Assembly: GCA_023388055.1 (NCBI GenBank)
Contig: JAEWGW010000027.1
Coordinates: 1 to 64,000, forward strand
DNA from: Bacillota bacterium
GTDB lineage: Bacteria > Bacillota > Bacilli > Paenibacillales > NBRC-103111
Reading direction: 5' to 3'
DNA: 64,000 nt
Part shown: positions 27,307-35,777 of the stretch, one piece after another
Layout of the letters: each line of letters opens with the position of its first letter
Position numbering within the stretch: the stretch's first letter is position 1
Made by a program: the position numbers and the translations under genes
The notes under the pieces: model-generated
What the model saw: the letters and a program-made list of their open reading frames with translations, nothing else
Database searches by the model: none
What the model was told of the DNA's origin: nothing

Positions 27307-27786
27307 TTGAAGAAGTCATTAGAAGATGGGAAATGGGGATTGGACCAATCGCTGGGATTTACGTTGGGTGTGGCTTCACGGCGGATGTCACAGCTTTTTG
27401 CGCACCGGCTGAAGGAATACGGGATCAGCCCCGAACAATGGTCGGTGCTTCATTTGATAGCCGGGCAGGAGGGGTTGATTCAGAAGGAGGTTGCTGAACG
27501 TTCCTTTAAGGATAAACCGACGGTGACCCGGATTCTGGATGTGCTGGAGGAGAAGGGGCTAATTTCCCGGAAGCCCGGGGAGCAGGACCGGAGATCCTTC
27601 CGCCTGTATCCTACCGATAAGGGCAGGGCGGTAGCCCTCCAGACAGAGCCGCTGGAGCGTGGAGTGAACGGGGAGCTGGCGGAACGATTGGGGGAAGAGG
27701 CATATTATGCGCTGGTGGATCAGTTGAAGGATATCATCCGTTTTGCCGATACGCTCATGGAGAAGGAACAGGGGGTGAAAGAATGA
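27307..27786 (+). CDS. MarR-family transcriptional regulator
   Basis: 159 aa winged-helix protein: EYGISPEQWSVLHLIAGQEG, then QKEVAERSFKDKPTVTRILDVLEEKGLI (recognition helix) and wing GEQDRRSFRLYPTDKG. Start is TTG at 27307, placed after the palindromic promoter with GGGAGAGGG upstream; 29 further codons are open but cross the promoter. The stop overlaps the MFS gene start (ATGA), so it probably controls that exporter in response to a toxic compound. Confidence 0.9.
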   Translation: MKKSLEDGKWGLDQSLGFTLGVASRRMSQLFAHRLKEYGISPEQWSVLHLIAGQEGLIQKEVAERSFKDKPTVTRILDVLEEKGLISRKPGEQDRRSFRLYPTDKGRAVALQTEPLERGVNGELAERLGEEAYYALVDQLKDIIRFADTLMEKEQGVKE

Positions 27787-29084
27787 GCAGTAAACCCTTG
27801 TCCCAGCCAGGCAGTGCTGCCGAGCCCTTATGGACCCGCTCCTTTCTTGTACTGACGATCAGCTATTTCCTGATGTTCATGTGTCTGCAAATGCTGCTGT
27901 CCCCGTTCCCTTCCTACGTGAAGGACCGTTTCGCCCCGGGGGATGTGGCGCTTAGCCTGGTCACCAGCCTGTTTGCGCTGACGGCTATTGTGGCCCGTTT
28001 CGCTACAGCTGCTCTGATGAAGCGGATCAGCAAAACAGGGCTGCTTTATACCAGTCTGGGCATTTCCGTGGCGGCTACACTGGCTTATCCGCTGGCAGAT
28101 TCCTTGGGTTCGCTGCTGGCGCTGCGTATGCTCTTCGGAATCGGCTTCGGCATGGGCAGCACGGTGATGCCCACCTTGGTGAGCCGGATTATCCCTATCC
28201 GCCGGATGGGGGAGGGTATCGGTTATTTTGGACTGTCCACCAGCTTGGCCATGTCCTTCGGGCCGATGATCGGCCTGGCACTTCTGGATGGCTTCGGCTT
28301 TGGTGTTCTGACGGTATGGGGAGCGGTTGCGGCAGCGGCGGTTATTCCTCTGTTGGCGCTGACGCGGGCTGCTGCTGTTTCTTCTCAGGCTGAAGGGGGC
28401 AAAAAATCCCCTGTAAACACTCCTCGCGCAGACACCCAAACTTCCGGCATTGTCCGGCAGAGGGAGGAGGCGCCTTCAACAGGGCTGGCCGGCAGGCTGT
28501 GGCTGCCGTTGACGCTGAACACCCTGCTATCCTCCTGCTATGGGGGCATTCTCAGCTTCCTTGCCTTGTACGGGCGGGACATCGGGTTGGCCAACATCGG
28601 CCTTTTTTTCCTGTTTAATGCTCTCACTGTATTGGCTGTCCGGCCGCTTTCGGGCTGGCTTTATGATACCCGGGGCCATGCCGTGGTTCTGGTGCCAGCT
28701 GCTATAGTTCTGGTAGCAAGCCTCGGATTGCTGTCTTATACCCACTCTATGGTGATGCTGATGGTCTCCGCTCTCCTGTTCGGATTGGGCTATGGCGCCG
28801 TCCAGCCCACCGTTCAGGCCTGGATGCTGGGGGGAGCTCCCCGGTCCAGCCATGGGTTGATCAACAGTCTGTTTTACAACAGCATTGATCTGGGGGTTGC
28901 CGTAGGCTCCATGGCGTTAGGAGCGGTAGCCGCCGCCACCGGCTATGCCGTGATGTACCGGTTTTCGGCTGGGATTATGCTGGTGTTTCTGCTGTTATAT
29001 CTGGTAGTGGCCGTTGCCGGCAGCAGGCTGCGGAAAGAACTCGGTCAACCGGAGCTTACCGCTCCAGTCCGTACTGAACAATAA
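27783..29084 (+). CDS. MFS efflux transporter
   Basis: 433 aa with 12 predicted membrane helices and a central loop of about 35 polar residues (near residues 200-240). Motif A-like region RISKTGLLYTSLG follows helix 2, and GIGFGMGSTVMPTLVSRIIP resembles motif C-like exporter sequence. It is likely a drug or metabolite exporter under the adjacent MarR regulator. The substrate is unknown. Confidence 0.88.
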   Translation: MSSKPLSQPGSAAEPLWTRSFLVLTISYFLMFMCLQMLLSPFPSYVKDRFAPGDVALSLVTSLFALTAIVARFATAALMKRISKTGLLYTSLGISVAATLAYPLADSLGSLLALRMLFGIGFGMGSTVMPTLVSRIIPIRRMGEGIGYFGLSTSLAMSFGPMIGLALLDGFGFGVLTVWGAVAAAAVIPLLALTRAAAVSSQAEGGKKSPVNTPRADTQTSGIVRQREEAPSTGLAGRLWLPLTLNTLLSSCYGGILSFLALYGRDIGLANIGLFFLFNALTVLAVRPLSGWLYDTRGHAVVLVPAAIVLVASLGLLSYTHSMVMLMVSALLFGLGYGAVQPTVQAWMLGGAPRSSHGLINSLFYNSIDLGVAVGSMALGAVAAATGYAVMYRFSAGIMLVFLLLYLVVAVAGSRLRKELGQPELTAPVRTEQ

Positions 29085-29087
29085 CAA

Positions 29088-29133
29088 AACCGCGCTTTCC
29101 CTGGAAATATCCCGGTGGGAAGGCGCGGTTTTT
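29088..29133 (+). terminator. Terminator after the MFS gene
   Basis: AACCGCGC and GCGCGGTT arms with TTTCCC/GGGAA inside, followed by TTT. Confidence 0.88.
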
Positions 29134-29138
29134 CGATG

Positions 29139-29282
29139 TTAGGAGCTGCGAGGAAATTAGTACCCGCTTTTGCTGACAAAATCTCCACGGTTTTGGGAGT
29201 TTTGTCGGCAAATTAGCGGTACTTGAGCGTTTGCGAAAGCAAACGCCACTTCGTAAGCATAAGCTTATTTCGTCGCAGTCTC
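29139..29282. repeat. Long hairpin repeat, family 4, copy 2, with insert
   Basis: Nearly identical to 17343-17451 over both arms, but between GCGGTACTT and ATTTCGTCGCAGTCTC it carries 42 extra nt: hairpin GCGTTTGC-GAAA-GCAAACGC and CTTCGTAAGCATAAGC. The extra piece is the tag-hairpin element seen before sdhA and helD-1, so one element appears to have entered another. Confidence 0.85.
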
Positions 29283-31421
29283 TTATGGGAGTGGTGCCTC
29301 TATTGCGGGCAACAGCGGTGATGGTTGGCCCGTATACTGGAGCCGGAGATCATGCAGTGCCCGGGTACAGGCTACGTACAACAGCTTGGCATCCCGTGGG
29401 GAAGCCTGGTAGCGGGTTTCATCCACATCCGTCACCAGCACGGCATCGAACTCGAAGCCTTTGGACAGATAGACGGGAAGTACAGAGAGTCCACCGCCGT
29501 AGGACTGCTGGGAGGCCGTCAGCAATGTAGGGGAGAACCCTGCATGGACCAGCTCTTTATGGATGGCGGCACATTCCTTTTCGGTGCGGCCGATGACGGC
29601 GATGGTGCCGTGCGCCTCCTCCGACAGCTCCCGGACCGCCTGCACAATAGCGGGCAGCCGCTTGGCGGCCTGCTCCACCCGGACCTGCTCGCCGCTGCGG
29701 AAAACCGGCACAGCCGGGCTGACCGCTACTCCGCTGTGGGCGATAACCCCGTTGGCAAACTGGATGATCTCCATGGTGGAGCGGTAGCTGCGGTTCAACT
29801 GAAAGGTTTCCGTTTCCTCCCCATCGAACAGTCCGGCGAACTCCTCCCAGCTATGGACACCCTTGTAATCGTGAATGCCCTGGGCCAGGTCACCGAGTAT
29901 AGTGAAGGAGTGATTTTTGCTGTGTTCCTTCAGGACCAGAACCTGGAGCGGAGAAAAATCCTGGGCTTCGTCAATCACAATATGGTCGAACCGGTCATTG
30001 CCATGAATGCCGTAGAAGCGGTTATGAATATATAATAGGGCGGCCAAATCCTCCTGAAGCACCTCGCGTTTGGCCAGACGTTTCCTGGATTCCTCCGCCA
30101 GCTGCTCCGGAACCCAATCCGGCCGGGTTTCCGGCTCGAACAGCCTCCGGTAAAATTCCAGTGCCGAGGGAGGGCTCCAGTTTTTCAGATAAGTCTTCAG
30201 CCTGGCGCCGGCCAGCTTTTTGCGGTCCTTGCGGATCTTGGGGTCCCGTGTTGCCTCCAGCTCCATCTCCAGCCAACGCCTGATCCGGGCTTCCACCCGT
30301 TGCCGCCGTTTGCCGATGGGGTCATGGACAGTTTCCACATAAAACCAGTGTCGGAGAGTCTTGCCTGGCAGCTGGCGGGTTCCTTCCCAAGGGGTAAAAT
30401 CCTGCAGATCACAGTAATCCTTTTCGTATACGTCCAGCTCCCGGCTGAGACGGTCTGCCAGCTCCGCAGAGCCCCTCCACCTGCCGGAGGGAACTGCTTC
30501 TTCTCCTGCCGCGGAATTCCCGGTGGTATCTTGGTTCGGAGCAACTGCAAACCGCTTCTCCAGATCCTGTGCTTCGCTGCCCAGCTTGAGGTTGTCGTCC
30601 AGCCGCTCCAGCGCCCAATCGGCAAAGGTGGTTTGCGCAATATCTCCCACACCCAGCTCCGGCAGCACTCCGGAGATATAATCCAGGAACATCCGGTTAG
30701 GGGCAAAAATAATCATCCGCTCCGCCTTCACCTGATCCCGGTATTGATAAAGCAGGAAGGCCAGCCGGTGCAAGGCCACGGTGGTTTTGCCGCTGCCGGC
30801 AACCCCTTGGATGATCAAAGCTTTGTTTTTGGCGGCCCGGATGATTTTGTCCTGCTCTGCCTGGATGGTGGAGACGATGTCCCGGAGCTTGTTGTCCTTG
30901 TTCTCCCCCAGACGGTACAGGAGGAACTCATCCGTCACTGCACCTTGGCTGCTGCCCCGCAGATAGCTGTCTGTCACCCGCTGAAGTATCTGCTTGCGGA
31001 TGACTAGGTTCCGTTTCAGGTAAACGAGCCCCTCTACCAGCCCGTCCGGGGAATCGTATTCCGCCGGTCCGTCGCCGCCTGTGAAGGAATAGAAAAGACT
31101 GGCTACAGGAGCCCGCCAGTCAATCACCAGCGGATGGCCGCCGATCCGGTCCTCTACTCCCGCTTTGCCGATGTAGAGGGGAGTTGGGGCACTGTGTCCG
31201 GCCTCCTGAAAGTCCAGTCTTCCGAAGTAGGGCTCGGGCAGGGCCACTGCCAGCTTGCGCCGGGTTTCCTCCCGGAGTCCCTCCAGAACCTGCTCGGTAA
31301 AATCATTCCCGTTGTACCGGGACATGGCATTTAATTCATTCAGCTGCCGGCTGATGATCCGTCCGGCCTCCTCCAACCGGAGGAACTCTTCTTGATAGGC
31401 ACTTTGAATGTCGCTTTCCAT
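29283..31421 (-). CDS. HelD-like UvrD-family ATPase, paralog 1
   Basis: 712 aa: N-terminal coiled coil (about 1-60), superfamily 1 helicase domain with Walker A GVAGSGKTTVALHRLAF, DEAQDFSPLQ (motif II) and QLNRSYRSTMEI. HelD proteins bind RNA polymerase and release it from stalled or terminated complexes with ATP. A second, longer paralog lies at 40934-43300. AGGAGG stands 9 nt before the start and directly follows the tag hairpin at 31440-31500. It is a single gene, ending at the family 4 repeat. Confidence 0.9.
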   Translation of the reverse strand: MESDIQSAYQEEFLRLEEAGRIISRQLNELNAMSRYNGNDFTEQVLEGLREETRRKLAVALPEPYFGRLDFQEAGHSAPTPLYIGKAGVEDRIGGHPLVIDWRAPVASLFYSFTGGDGPAEYDSPDGLVEGLVYLKRNLVIRKQILQRVTDSYLRGSSQGAVTDEFLLYRLGENKDNKLRDIVSTIQAEQDKIIRAAKNKALIIQGVAGSGKTTVALHRLAFLLYQYRDQVKAERMIIFAPNRMFLDYISGVLPELGVGDIAQTTFADWALERLDDNLKLGSEAQDLEKRFAVAPNQDTTGNSAAGEEAVPSGRWRGSAELADRLSRELDVYEKDYCDLQDFTPWEGTRQLPGKTLRHWFYVETVHDPIGKRRQRVEARIRRWLEMELEATRDPKIRKDRKKLAGARLKTYLKNWSPPSALEFYRRLFEPETRPDWVPEQLAEESRKRLAKREVLQEDLAALLYIHNRFYGIHGNDRFDHIVIDEAQDFSPLQVLVLKEHSKNHSFTILGDLAQGIHDYKGVHSWEEFAGLFDGEETETFQLNRSYRSTMEIIQFANGVIAHSGVAVSPAVPVFRSGEQVRVEQAAKRLPAIVQAVRELSEEAHGTIAVIGRTEKECAAIHKELVHAGFSPTLLTASQQSYGGGLSVLPVYLSKGFEFDAVLVTDVDETRYQASPRDAKLLYVACTRALHDLRLQYTGQPSPLLPAIEAPLP

Positions 31422-31439
31422 ATTCAGTTACCTCCTAAG

Positions 31440-31500
31440 GTTTTTACGCCAGTAAAAACTGGCGTCGTAAGCATAAGCTAAGGTTTTTATGCCAGTAAAA
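31440..31500. repeat. Tag-hairpin element before helD-1
   Basis: Read on the minus strand: a first hairpin TTTTTA-CTGGCA-TAAAAA, TTAG, then CTTATGCTTACGA, then a second hairpin GTTTTTAC-TGGC-GTAAAAAC, then TTAGGAGG, which is the ribosome site of helD-1. The order hairpin, tag, hairpin, TTAGGAGG matches that before sdhA, with unrelated stem sequences. Confidence 0.88.
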
Positions 31501-31617
31501 ATCTTCAACCTTATGTTTTAGGCCGATAAAGCGGAACTGTAAGAATATCACAAATGGTGGAGTGGCGCAACCGTTTGTTGGAAATCCCTAAAGAGGTTAT
31601 ACTCGAAGGGTTTATGA

Positions 31618-31676
31618 TTGACGCCAACTCTTAATTAGGCTAAAATAAATTTGTAGCTCTATTTAAACGTTTCAAT
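31618..31676 (+). promoter_or_regulatory. Promoter and operator of the LacI-family gene
   Basis: TTGACG (31618-31623), a 17-nt spacer and TAAAAT (31641-31646), followed by the near-perfect palindrome ATTTAAACGTTTCAAT (31661-31676) with a central CG, typical of LacI-family operators. Its place just after the start site suggests autorepression. Confidence 0.75.
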
Positions 31677-31728
31677 CGTACAAGTAAACGTATTCAATTT
31701 GTAACCCGATACCCGGAGGTGCACGGCC

Positions 31729-32781
31729 CTGAAAAACAAACAGATTACGATCATCGACGTGGCTAGGGCCGCTGGTGTCTCCATTGCCACTGTTTCCAAT
31801 GTGCTGAACCGGCGGAATGTGCCCCTGGCGGAGGAAACCATCCGCAAGGTGGAGGACGCGGTGCAGCTGCTTGGCTACCGCCGCAATGAGATGGCGGCCA
31901 GCCTCAGCCGCAAAAAAACCTATGAGCTGGGCCTGATTTTGCCCCACTTCAACGGTTACTTTGCGGATTTTGCCCATGCCATGCAGGATTTGGTCCATCA
32001 ATGCGGCTACCATCTGTCCGTATACTCCTCCACCGGCAGGCCGGAGCTGGAGAAGCGGCATATGGAAACTCTCCTGCAGCGCCGGGTGGATGGTCTCTTT
32101 TGCCACGGCTTGGCCATGAACCCGGAGACCACCCGCAAGTTTGTCGGCGAAGGTACACCGATGGTACTGTTTAACGCCTATAACTGGCCGGAGAACGTGG
32201 CGCTGGGCGCCGTTAATCTGGATTTTGCCGGAGGAGCGGAGAAGGCGGTGCTGCATCTGGCGGAGAGAGGCTGCAGGGAATTGTTCTATATCAGCCGCGA
32301 AAGAGCCCGGACCACCAACCAGCAGCGGCTTGTTGGCTTTCAGCGTGGTGTAGAGGGCTGCGGGATTCCCCATCGGATCATTCCGACGCAAGGAATGAAT
32401 GAGGATGCGCTTTTTGATTCCATCGGAGACGCAGTGAAACAGGGCAAACCCTTGGGCATTCTGGCCTTTGACGACGGCGATGCTTTTATATTGATCTCCC
32501 GGCTGCAAGCCCGCGGGTATGACATTCCCGGCCAGATCAAGGTTGTGGGCATCAATAACCAGGCGGTAGCCCAGCATAACTGGCCTTCCATTACCAGTCT
32601 GGATATCGATCTGGACAATCAGGTTTCCCATGCGGTATGTATGCTGCTTCAGCATTTGGAGGAAGGTGCAGCGCTGCGGAATATTTCCCTCGAGCCTTTC
32701 GAAACGGTGAATCCCCCGGGCAGCCCGGCCCATGAGATTCATATTCCCATGCGGCTGATTCCCCGGATGTCCACCGAGTAG
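31729..32781 (+). CDS. LacI-family regulator with CTG start
   Basis: 350 aa: N-terminal helix-turn-helix (ITIIDVARAAGVSIATVSNV) and a periplasmic-binding-type sugar domain (for example PHFNGYFADFAHAMQD, VDGLFCHGL, ILAFDDGDAF). The helix-turn-helix needs residues encoded before the first GTG (31759). Upstream of it, up to the in-frame stop at 31702, the only usable codon is CTG at 31729, which has GGAGG 9 nt before it. It precedes the GH88 gene by 56 nt and probably represses it; the inducer would be an unsaturated or acidic sugar. Confidence 0.88.
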   Translation: MKNKQITIIDVARAAGVSIATVSNVLNRRNVPLAEETIRKVEDAVQLLGYRRNEMAASLSRKKTYELGLILPHFNGYFADFAHAMQDLVHQCGYHLSVYSSTGRPELEKRHMETLLQRRVDGLFCHGLAMNPETTRKFVGEGTPMVLFNAYNWPENVALGAVNLDFAGGAEKAVLHLAERGCRELFYISRERARTTNQQRLVGFQRGVEGCGIPHRIIPTQGMNEDALFDSIGDAVKQGKPLGILAFDDGDAFILISRLQARGYDIPGQIKVVGINNQAVAQHNWPSITSLDIDLDNQVSHAVCMLLQHLEEGAALRNISLEPFETVNPPGSPAHEIHIPMRLIPRMSTE

Positions 32782-32837
32782 CTCCTTGCTTGAAGACGCA
32801 CTTTTATACATGTACCAAAAAACAGGAGATGAGCACA

Positions 32838-33965
32838 TTGAGTCTTTGGAAACAGGCAATTGAAGATGCGGTTCAAAAAACAAAAGCCAATATCGCGCGT
32901 TTTGGAGACCAGTTCCCCCATGTCAGCGAAAACGGCAAGTATCTGTTGAATGATAATACCGATTGGACGGACGGCTTCTGGTCCGGTATTCTCTGGCTTG
33001 CTTATGAATACAGCCAAGACGAGGCCATTCGCGAAGCTGCGGTAAAATCCGTGGAGAACTTCCGCGACCGCCTGAACACCATGAAGAGCCTGGACCATCA
33101 CGATATCGGCTTCCTGTATTCCCTCTCCTCCAAGGCTCAATGGATGATTGAAAAGGATGAGGCAGCCCGCGAGCTGACTATTGCCGCCGCCGATGTGCTG
33201 CTGCGCCGCTGGCGCCCCAAAGCCGGGCTGATCCAAGCCTGGGGCAGAGAAGGGGATGCCGAGAACGGCGGGCGGATTATCATTGACTGCCTGATGAATC
33301 TGCCGCTTCTGTATTGGGCCTACGAACAGACCGGCAACGAGGATTATAAGAACAAGGCGATCCTGCATACCGAGAAATCCCGCCGGTTCCTGGTTCGCGG
33401 AGACGACTCCTCCTATCATACCTTCTGGTTTGATCCGGAGAATGGCGAGCCTGTCCGCGGCGGCACCCACCAAGGCAATACCGACGGCTCCACCTGGACC
33501 CGCGGCCAATCCTGGGGTGTTTATGGCTTTGCCCTGGGCTACCATTACACCAAGGATGACCGGTATCTGGATACCTCCAAAAGAATGGCCAAATACTTCC
33601 TGGAGCGTCTGCCGGAGGACAATGTGGTGTACTGGGACTTCGATGTGGAAATCACACCGGAAACCAAACGCGACAGCTCCGCATCGGCGATCACCGCCTG
33701 CGGTATCCTGGAGCTCCTGAAGCATCTGCCTGAAAATGACCCTGACCGCGCTTATCTTGAGGAAGGTGTACAGAAGACCATGGAGGGTCTGGTGAAGCAC
33801 TACTCCACTATGAACCAGCCGGATGCCCAAGGTCTTATCGAGCATGGCTCCTATGCCGTGCGTCTGGGCCACAGCCCCGACGACTTCATGATCTGGGGCG
33901 ACTACTACTACCTGGAAGCCCTGATGCGTCTCGAACAGAGCCACAAAGGCTACTGGTACGAATAA
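32838..33965 (+). CDS. Unsaturated glucuronyl hydrolase, GH88
   Basis: 375 aa. The two catalytic-type Asp residues stand in LDHHDIGFLYSL and GGRIIIDCLMNLP, and RGGTHQGNTDGSTWTRGQ and ITACGILEL follow. It matches, from memory, the Bacillus sp. GL1 enzyme (377 aa) over its whole length. The enzyme hydrates and cleaves the unsaturated uronic acid from oligosaccharides made by polysaccharide lyases (glycosaminoglycans, gellan, xanthan); it lacks a signal peptide and is cytoplasmic. TTG at 32838 has AGGAG at 9 nt; the ATG at 32829 overlaps that site. It shares an operon with the LacI-family regulator. Confidence 0.95.
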   Translation: MSLWKQAIEDAVQKTKANIARFGDQFPHVSENGKYLLNDNTDWTDGFWSGILWLAYEYSQDEAIREAAVKSVENFRDRLNTMKSLDHHDIGFLYSLSSKAQWMIEKDEAARELTIAAADVLLRRWRPKAGLIQAWGREGDAENGGRIIIDCLMNLPLLYWAYEQTGNEDYKNKAILHTEKSRRFLVRGDDSSYHTFWFDPENGEPVRGGTHQGNTDGSTWTRGQSWGVYGFALGYHYTKDDRYLDTSKRMAKYFLERLPEDNVVYWDFDVEITPETKRDSSASAITACGILELLKHLPENDPDRAYLEEGVQKTMEGLVKHYSTMNQPDAQGLIEHGSYAVRLGHSPDDFMIWGDYYYLEALMRLEQSHKGYWYE

Positions 33966-33986
33966 GCCAGCTAAGAAGATTCAACG

Positions 33987-34012
33987 CCCTCTGCGCCTCC
34001 GCAGGGGGTTTT
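33987..34012 (+). terminator. Terminator after GH88 gene
   Basis: CCCTCTGCG, loop CCTC, CGCAGGGGG, then TTTT. Confidence 0.88.
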
Positions 34013-34056
34013 CCGCATCACTTCGTTTCTTATCCGCAAACCAGCCGGTTCGGAAA

Positions 34057-34268
34057 TGATAGCGAACATCAAATGTATGCTAAGCCGCCGAAAGTGGGCA
34101 ATCCGGGCAAATAAGATACATGTTTTGTATGCTATTGGATCAAAATTGGCTTAAAACCAGATGAAAATCACGAATAGCGTACATTGTATGGCGCTTACAT
34201 GGCTACTAAAGCGGGAAAACCGCCAATAGCGATCATTGTTTGGCGCTTACATCGTTTGGCGTTTACAT
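34057..34268. repeat. Four-tag nested inverted repeat, family 3, copy 1
   Basis: Tags of the kind ATAGCG(T)ACA...TGTATGCTA occur around 34058, 34115, 34173 and 34226, the last two in reverse (TACATTGTATGGCGCTTACAT). The tag is itself partly palindromic. A fuller copy lies at 57655-57853. Confidence 0.75.
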
Positions 34269-34325
34269 CCAGAGGGAGGGCGGGCCGCTTCGCCCCAAAC
34301 AGGCAGGCCAATCAGCCGCGACGGC

Positions 34326-34455
34326 CTATAGCGCATCGCTCACGTAATGGGTGCGCAGCAGGGTGGCGATTCCAGTGGCACCTGCCTGAACGCCTGCGGT
34401 GACCACCACCAGGTCGCCGTCCTGCAGAAAGCCGGCACCCCTCATCGGGCACCGG
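34326..34455 (-). pseudogene. Remnant of a pyruvate-kinase-like C-terminus
   Basis: On the minus strand a frame of about 43 codons ends in TAG at 34326 and reads GFLQDGDLVVVTAGVQAG followed by ATLLRTHYVSDAL. This matches the pattern of the pyruvate kinase C-terminal domain (GDLVVVTAGV-x-G, T-x-L-x-x-x-H-V). Upstream of it the frame becomes unrelated, there is no start codon with a ribosome site, and the rest of the enzyme is absent, so this looks like a gene relic or the edge of an old rearrangement. Confidence 0.65.
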
Positions 34456-34481
34456 CGCTTTTGGTTTTCAGCAACGCGGCG

Positions 34482-35450
34482 TCACACCGGGCAGGAAAAC
34501 CCGGGATCCTCGTCCTCTTTCCCGCGATCTGCCAGGAAACGCCGGCCGTATTCGCCGTGGGGATGAATCTGGGCATGCTCCGTTTGAATGGTGGCATGGA
34601 CGATGCTGTATTTCTCCTTTAACATTTCATTAATCGCCAGAATCACGCACAGCGGTTGCATATCCTTGTTAACGAAAACGTGGGCGGTTAGGGAATAATG
34701 CCCGCTGGAGATGGCCCACAGATGCATCTCGTGCACATCCTCCACTCCAGCGATGGACAGAATGTCCTGCTGAATCTGCTGAAGGTCGTAGGCTTCGGGG
34801 ACAGATTCCATCAGCACCATGCAGGACTCCCGCAGAATGCGTGCGCCACCGGTCAAGATAATCCCGCCGATGGCGATGCTGATGAAGGCATCCATCCAAT
34901 GCCAGCCAGTGGCGAGGATCAGCAGGGCGGAGGCGATAACGCCGATGGAGCTTAACAGATCCCCGATAAAATGCCATAAGGCGCTTTTTACATTGAGGTT
35001 ATCCTCTTCCTTCATGCTTCTGCTCAGAACAACGGTAAGCACGATGTTCACAATCAGACCGATGGTGGAAATAGCCAGCATGACCGGATAATTCACTTCG
35101 GGCGGGTCAATGAGACGACGAATGCCTTCAATCATAATACCGATGGAAATCGCCGCCAACGCCAGCCCGTTCAGGAAAGCTGCGATAATCTCGAAACGGA
35201 GGAAACCGAAGGTGAAACGTGGGGTCGGCGGCCGGGATGCGAGATAGATAGCCACCATGCTCAGGGCAAGGGCTATCACATCAGAGATCATATGGGCCGA
35301 ATCCGAAAGCAAGGCCAGGGAATTGGATACCAGCCCGCCGACAATTTCCACAAGCGTAAAAAACACAGTGATCCACAAGGTAATCCAGAGGGTACGTTTG
35401 GATGCCGTTTGCTGCTTCACATGCAGCTGATGATGGAAGTCTTGGAACAA
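34482..35450 (-). CDS. Cation diffusion facilitator (CzcD-like)
   Basis: 322 aa with six membrane helices; the metal sites are in LLSDSAHMISDVIAL (helix 2) and ALWHFIGDLLSSIG (helix 5), then a cytoplasmic C-terminal dimer domain with VHEMHLWAISSGHYSLTAHV. It exports Zn, Co or Cd against protons. TTG start at 35450 with GGAGGG 7 nt upstream. It stands alone; no metal regulator gene is adjacent. The 270 bp upstream hold no gene. Confidence 0.93.
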   Translation of the reverse strand: MFQDFHHQLHVKQQTASKRTLWITLWITVFFTLVEIVGGLVSNSLALLSDSAHMISDVIALALSMVAIYLASRPPTPRFTFGFLRFEIIAAFLNGLALAAISIGIMIEGIRRLIDPPEVNYPVMLAISTIGLIVNIVLTVVLSRSMKEEDNLNVKSALWHFIGDLLSSIGVIASALLILATGWHWMDAFISIAIGGIILTGGARILRESCMVLMESVPEAYDLQQIQQDILSIAGVEDVHEMHLWAISSGHYSLTAHVFVNKDMQPLCVILAINEMLKEKYSIVHATIQTEHAQIHPHGEYGRRFLADRGKEDEDPGFSCPV

Positions 35451-35719
35451 GATGCCGCCCTCCTCCTTTGATGTTCATATCTGTAGTATACGAAATGGTG
35501 GAAATCCATGGCAAATGATCGTTTTATGGATCTTGATAATGAAAATTGCTCCTGATGGGGGACAATCACCATTGGTAATCAATTTTGTAATACAATTGAA
35601 ATACAGGTGTCACTCTTTTCTAACAAGTACGGGCTATGATAACAGCAAGACCCCCTTTTTTCATATATGATGGATTCGGCCCTGCCGCTACCGGCGAGGG
35701 TCACTTTTTTTTATGCAGC

Positions 35720-35744
35720 AAAAAAACCGGAGGCCGGCTCCGGT
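35720..35744 (-). terminator. Terminator after the PHP-domain gene
   Basis: On the minus strand ACCGGAG, loop CCGGC, CTCCGGT, then six T or more. Confidence 0.88.
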
Positions 35745-35777
35745 TTCTGCGAAGGTATACAATCCATTGGTGTCGGA

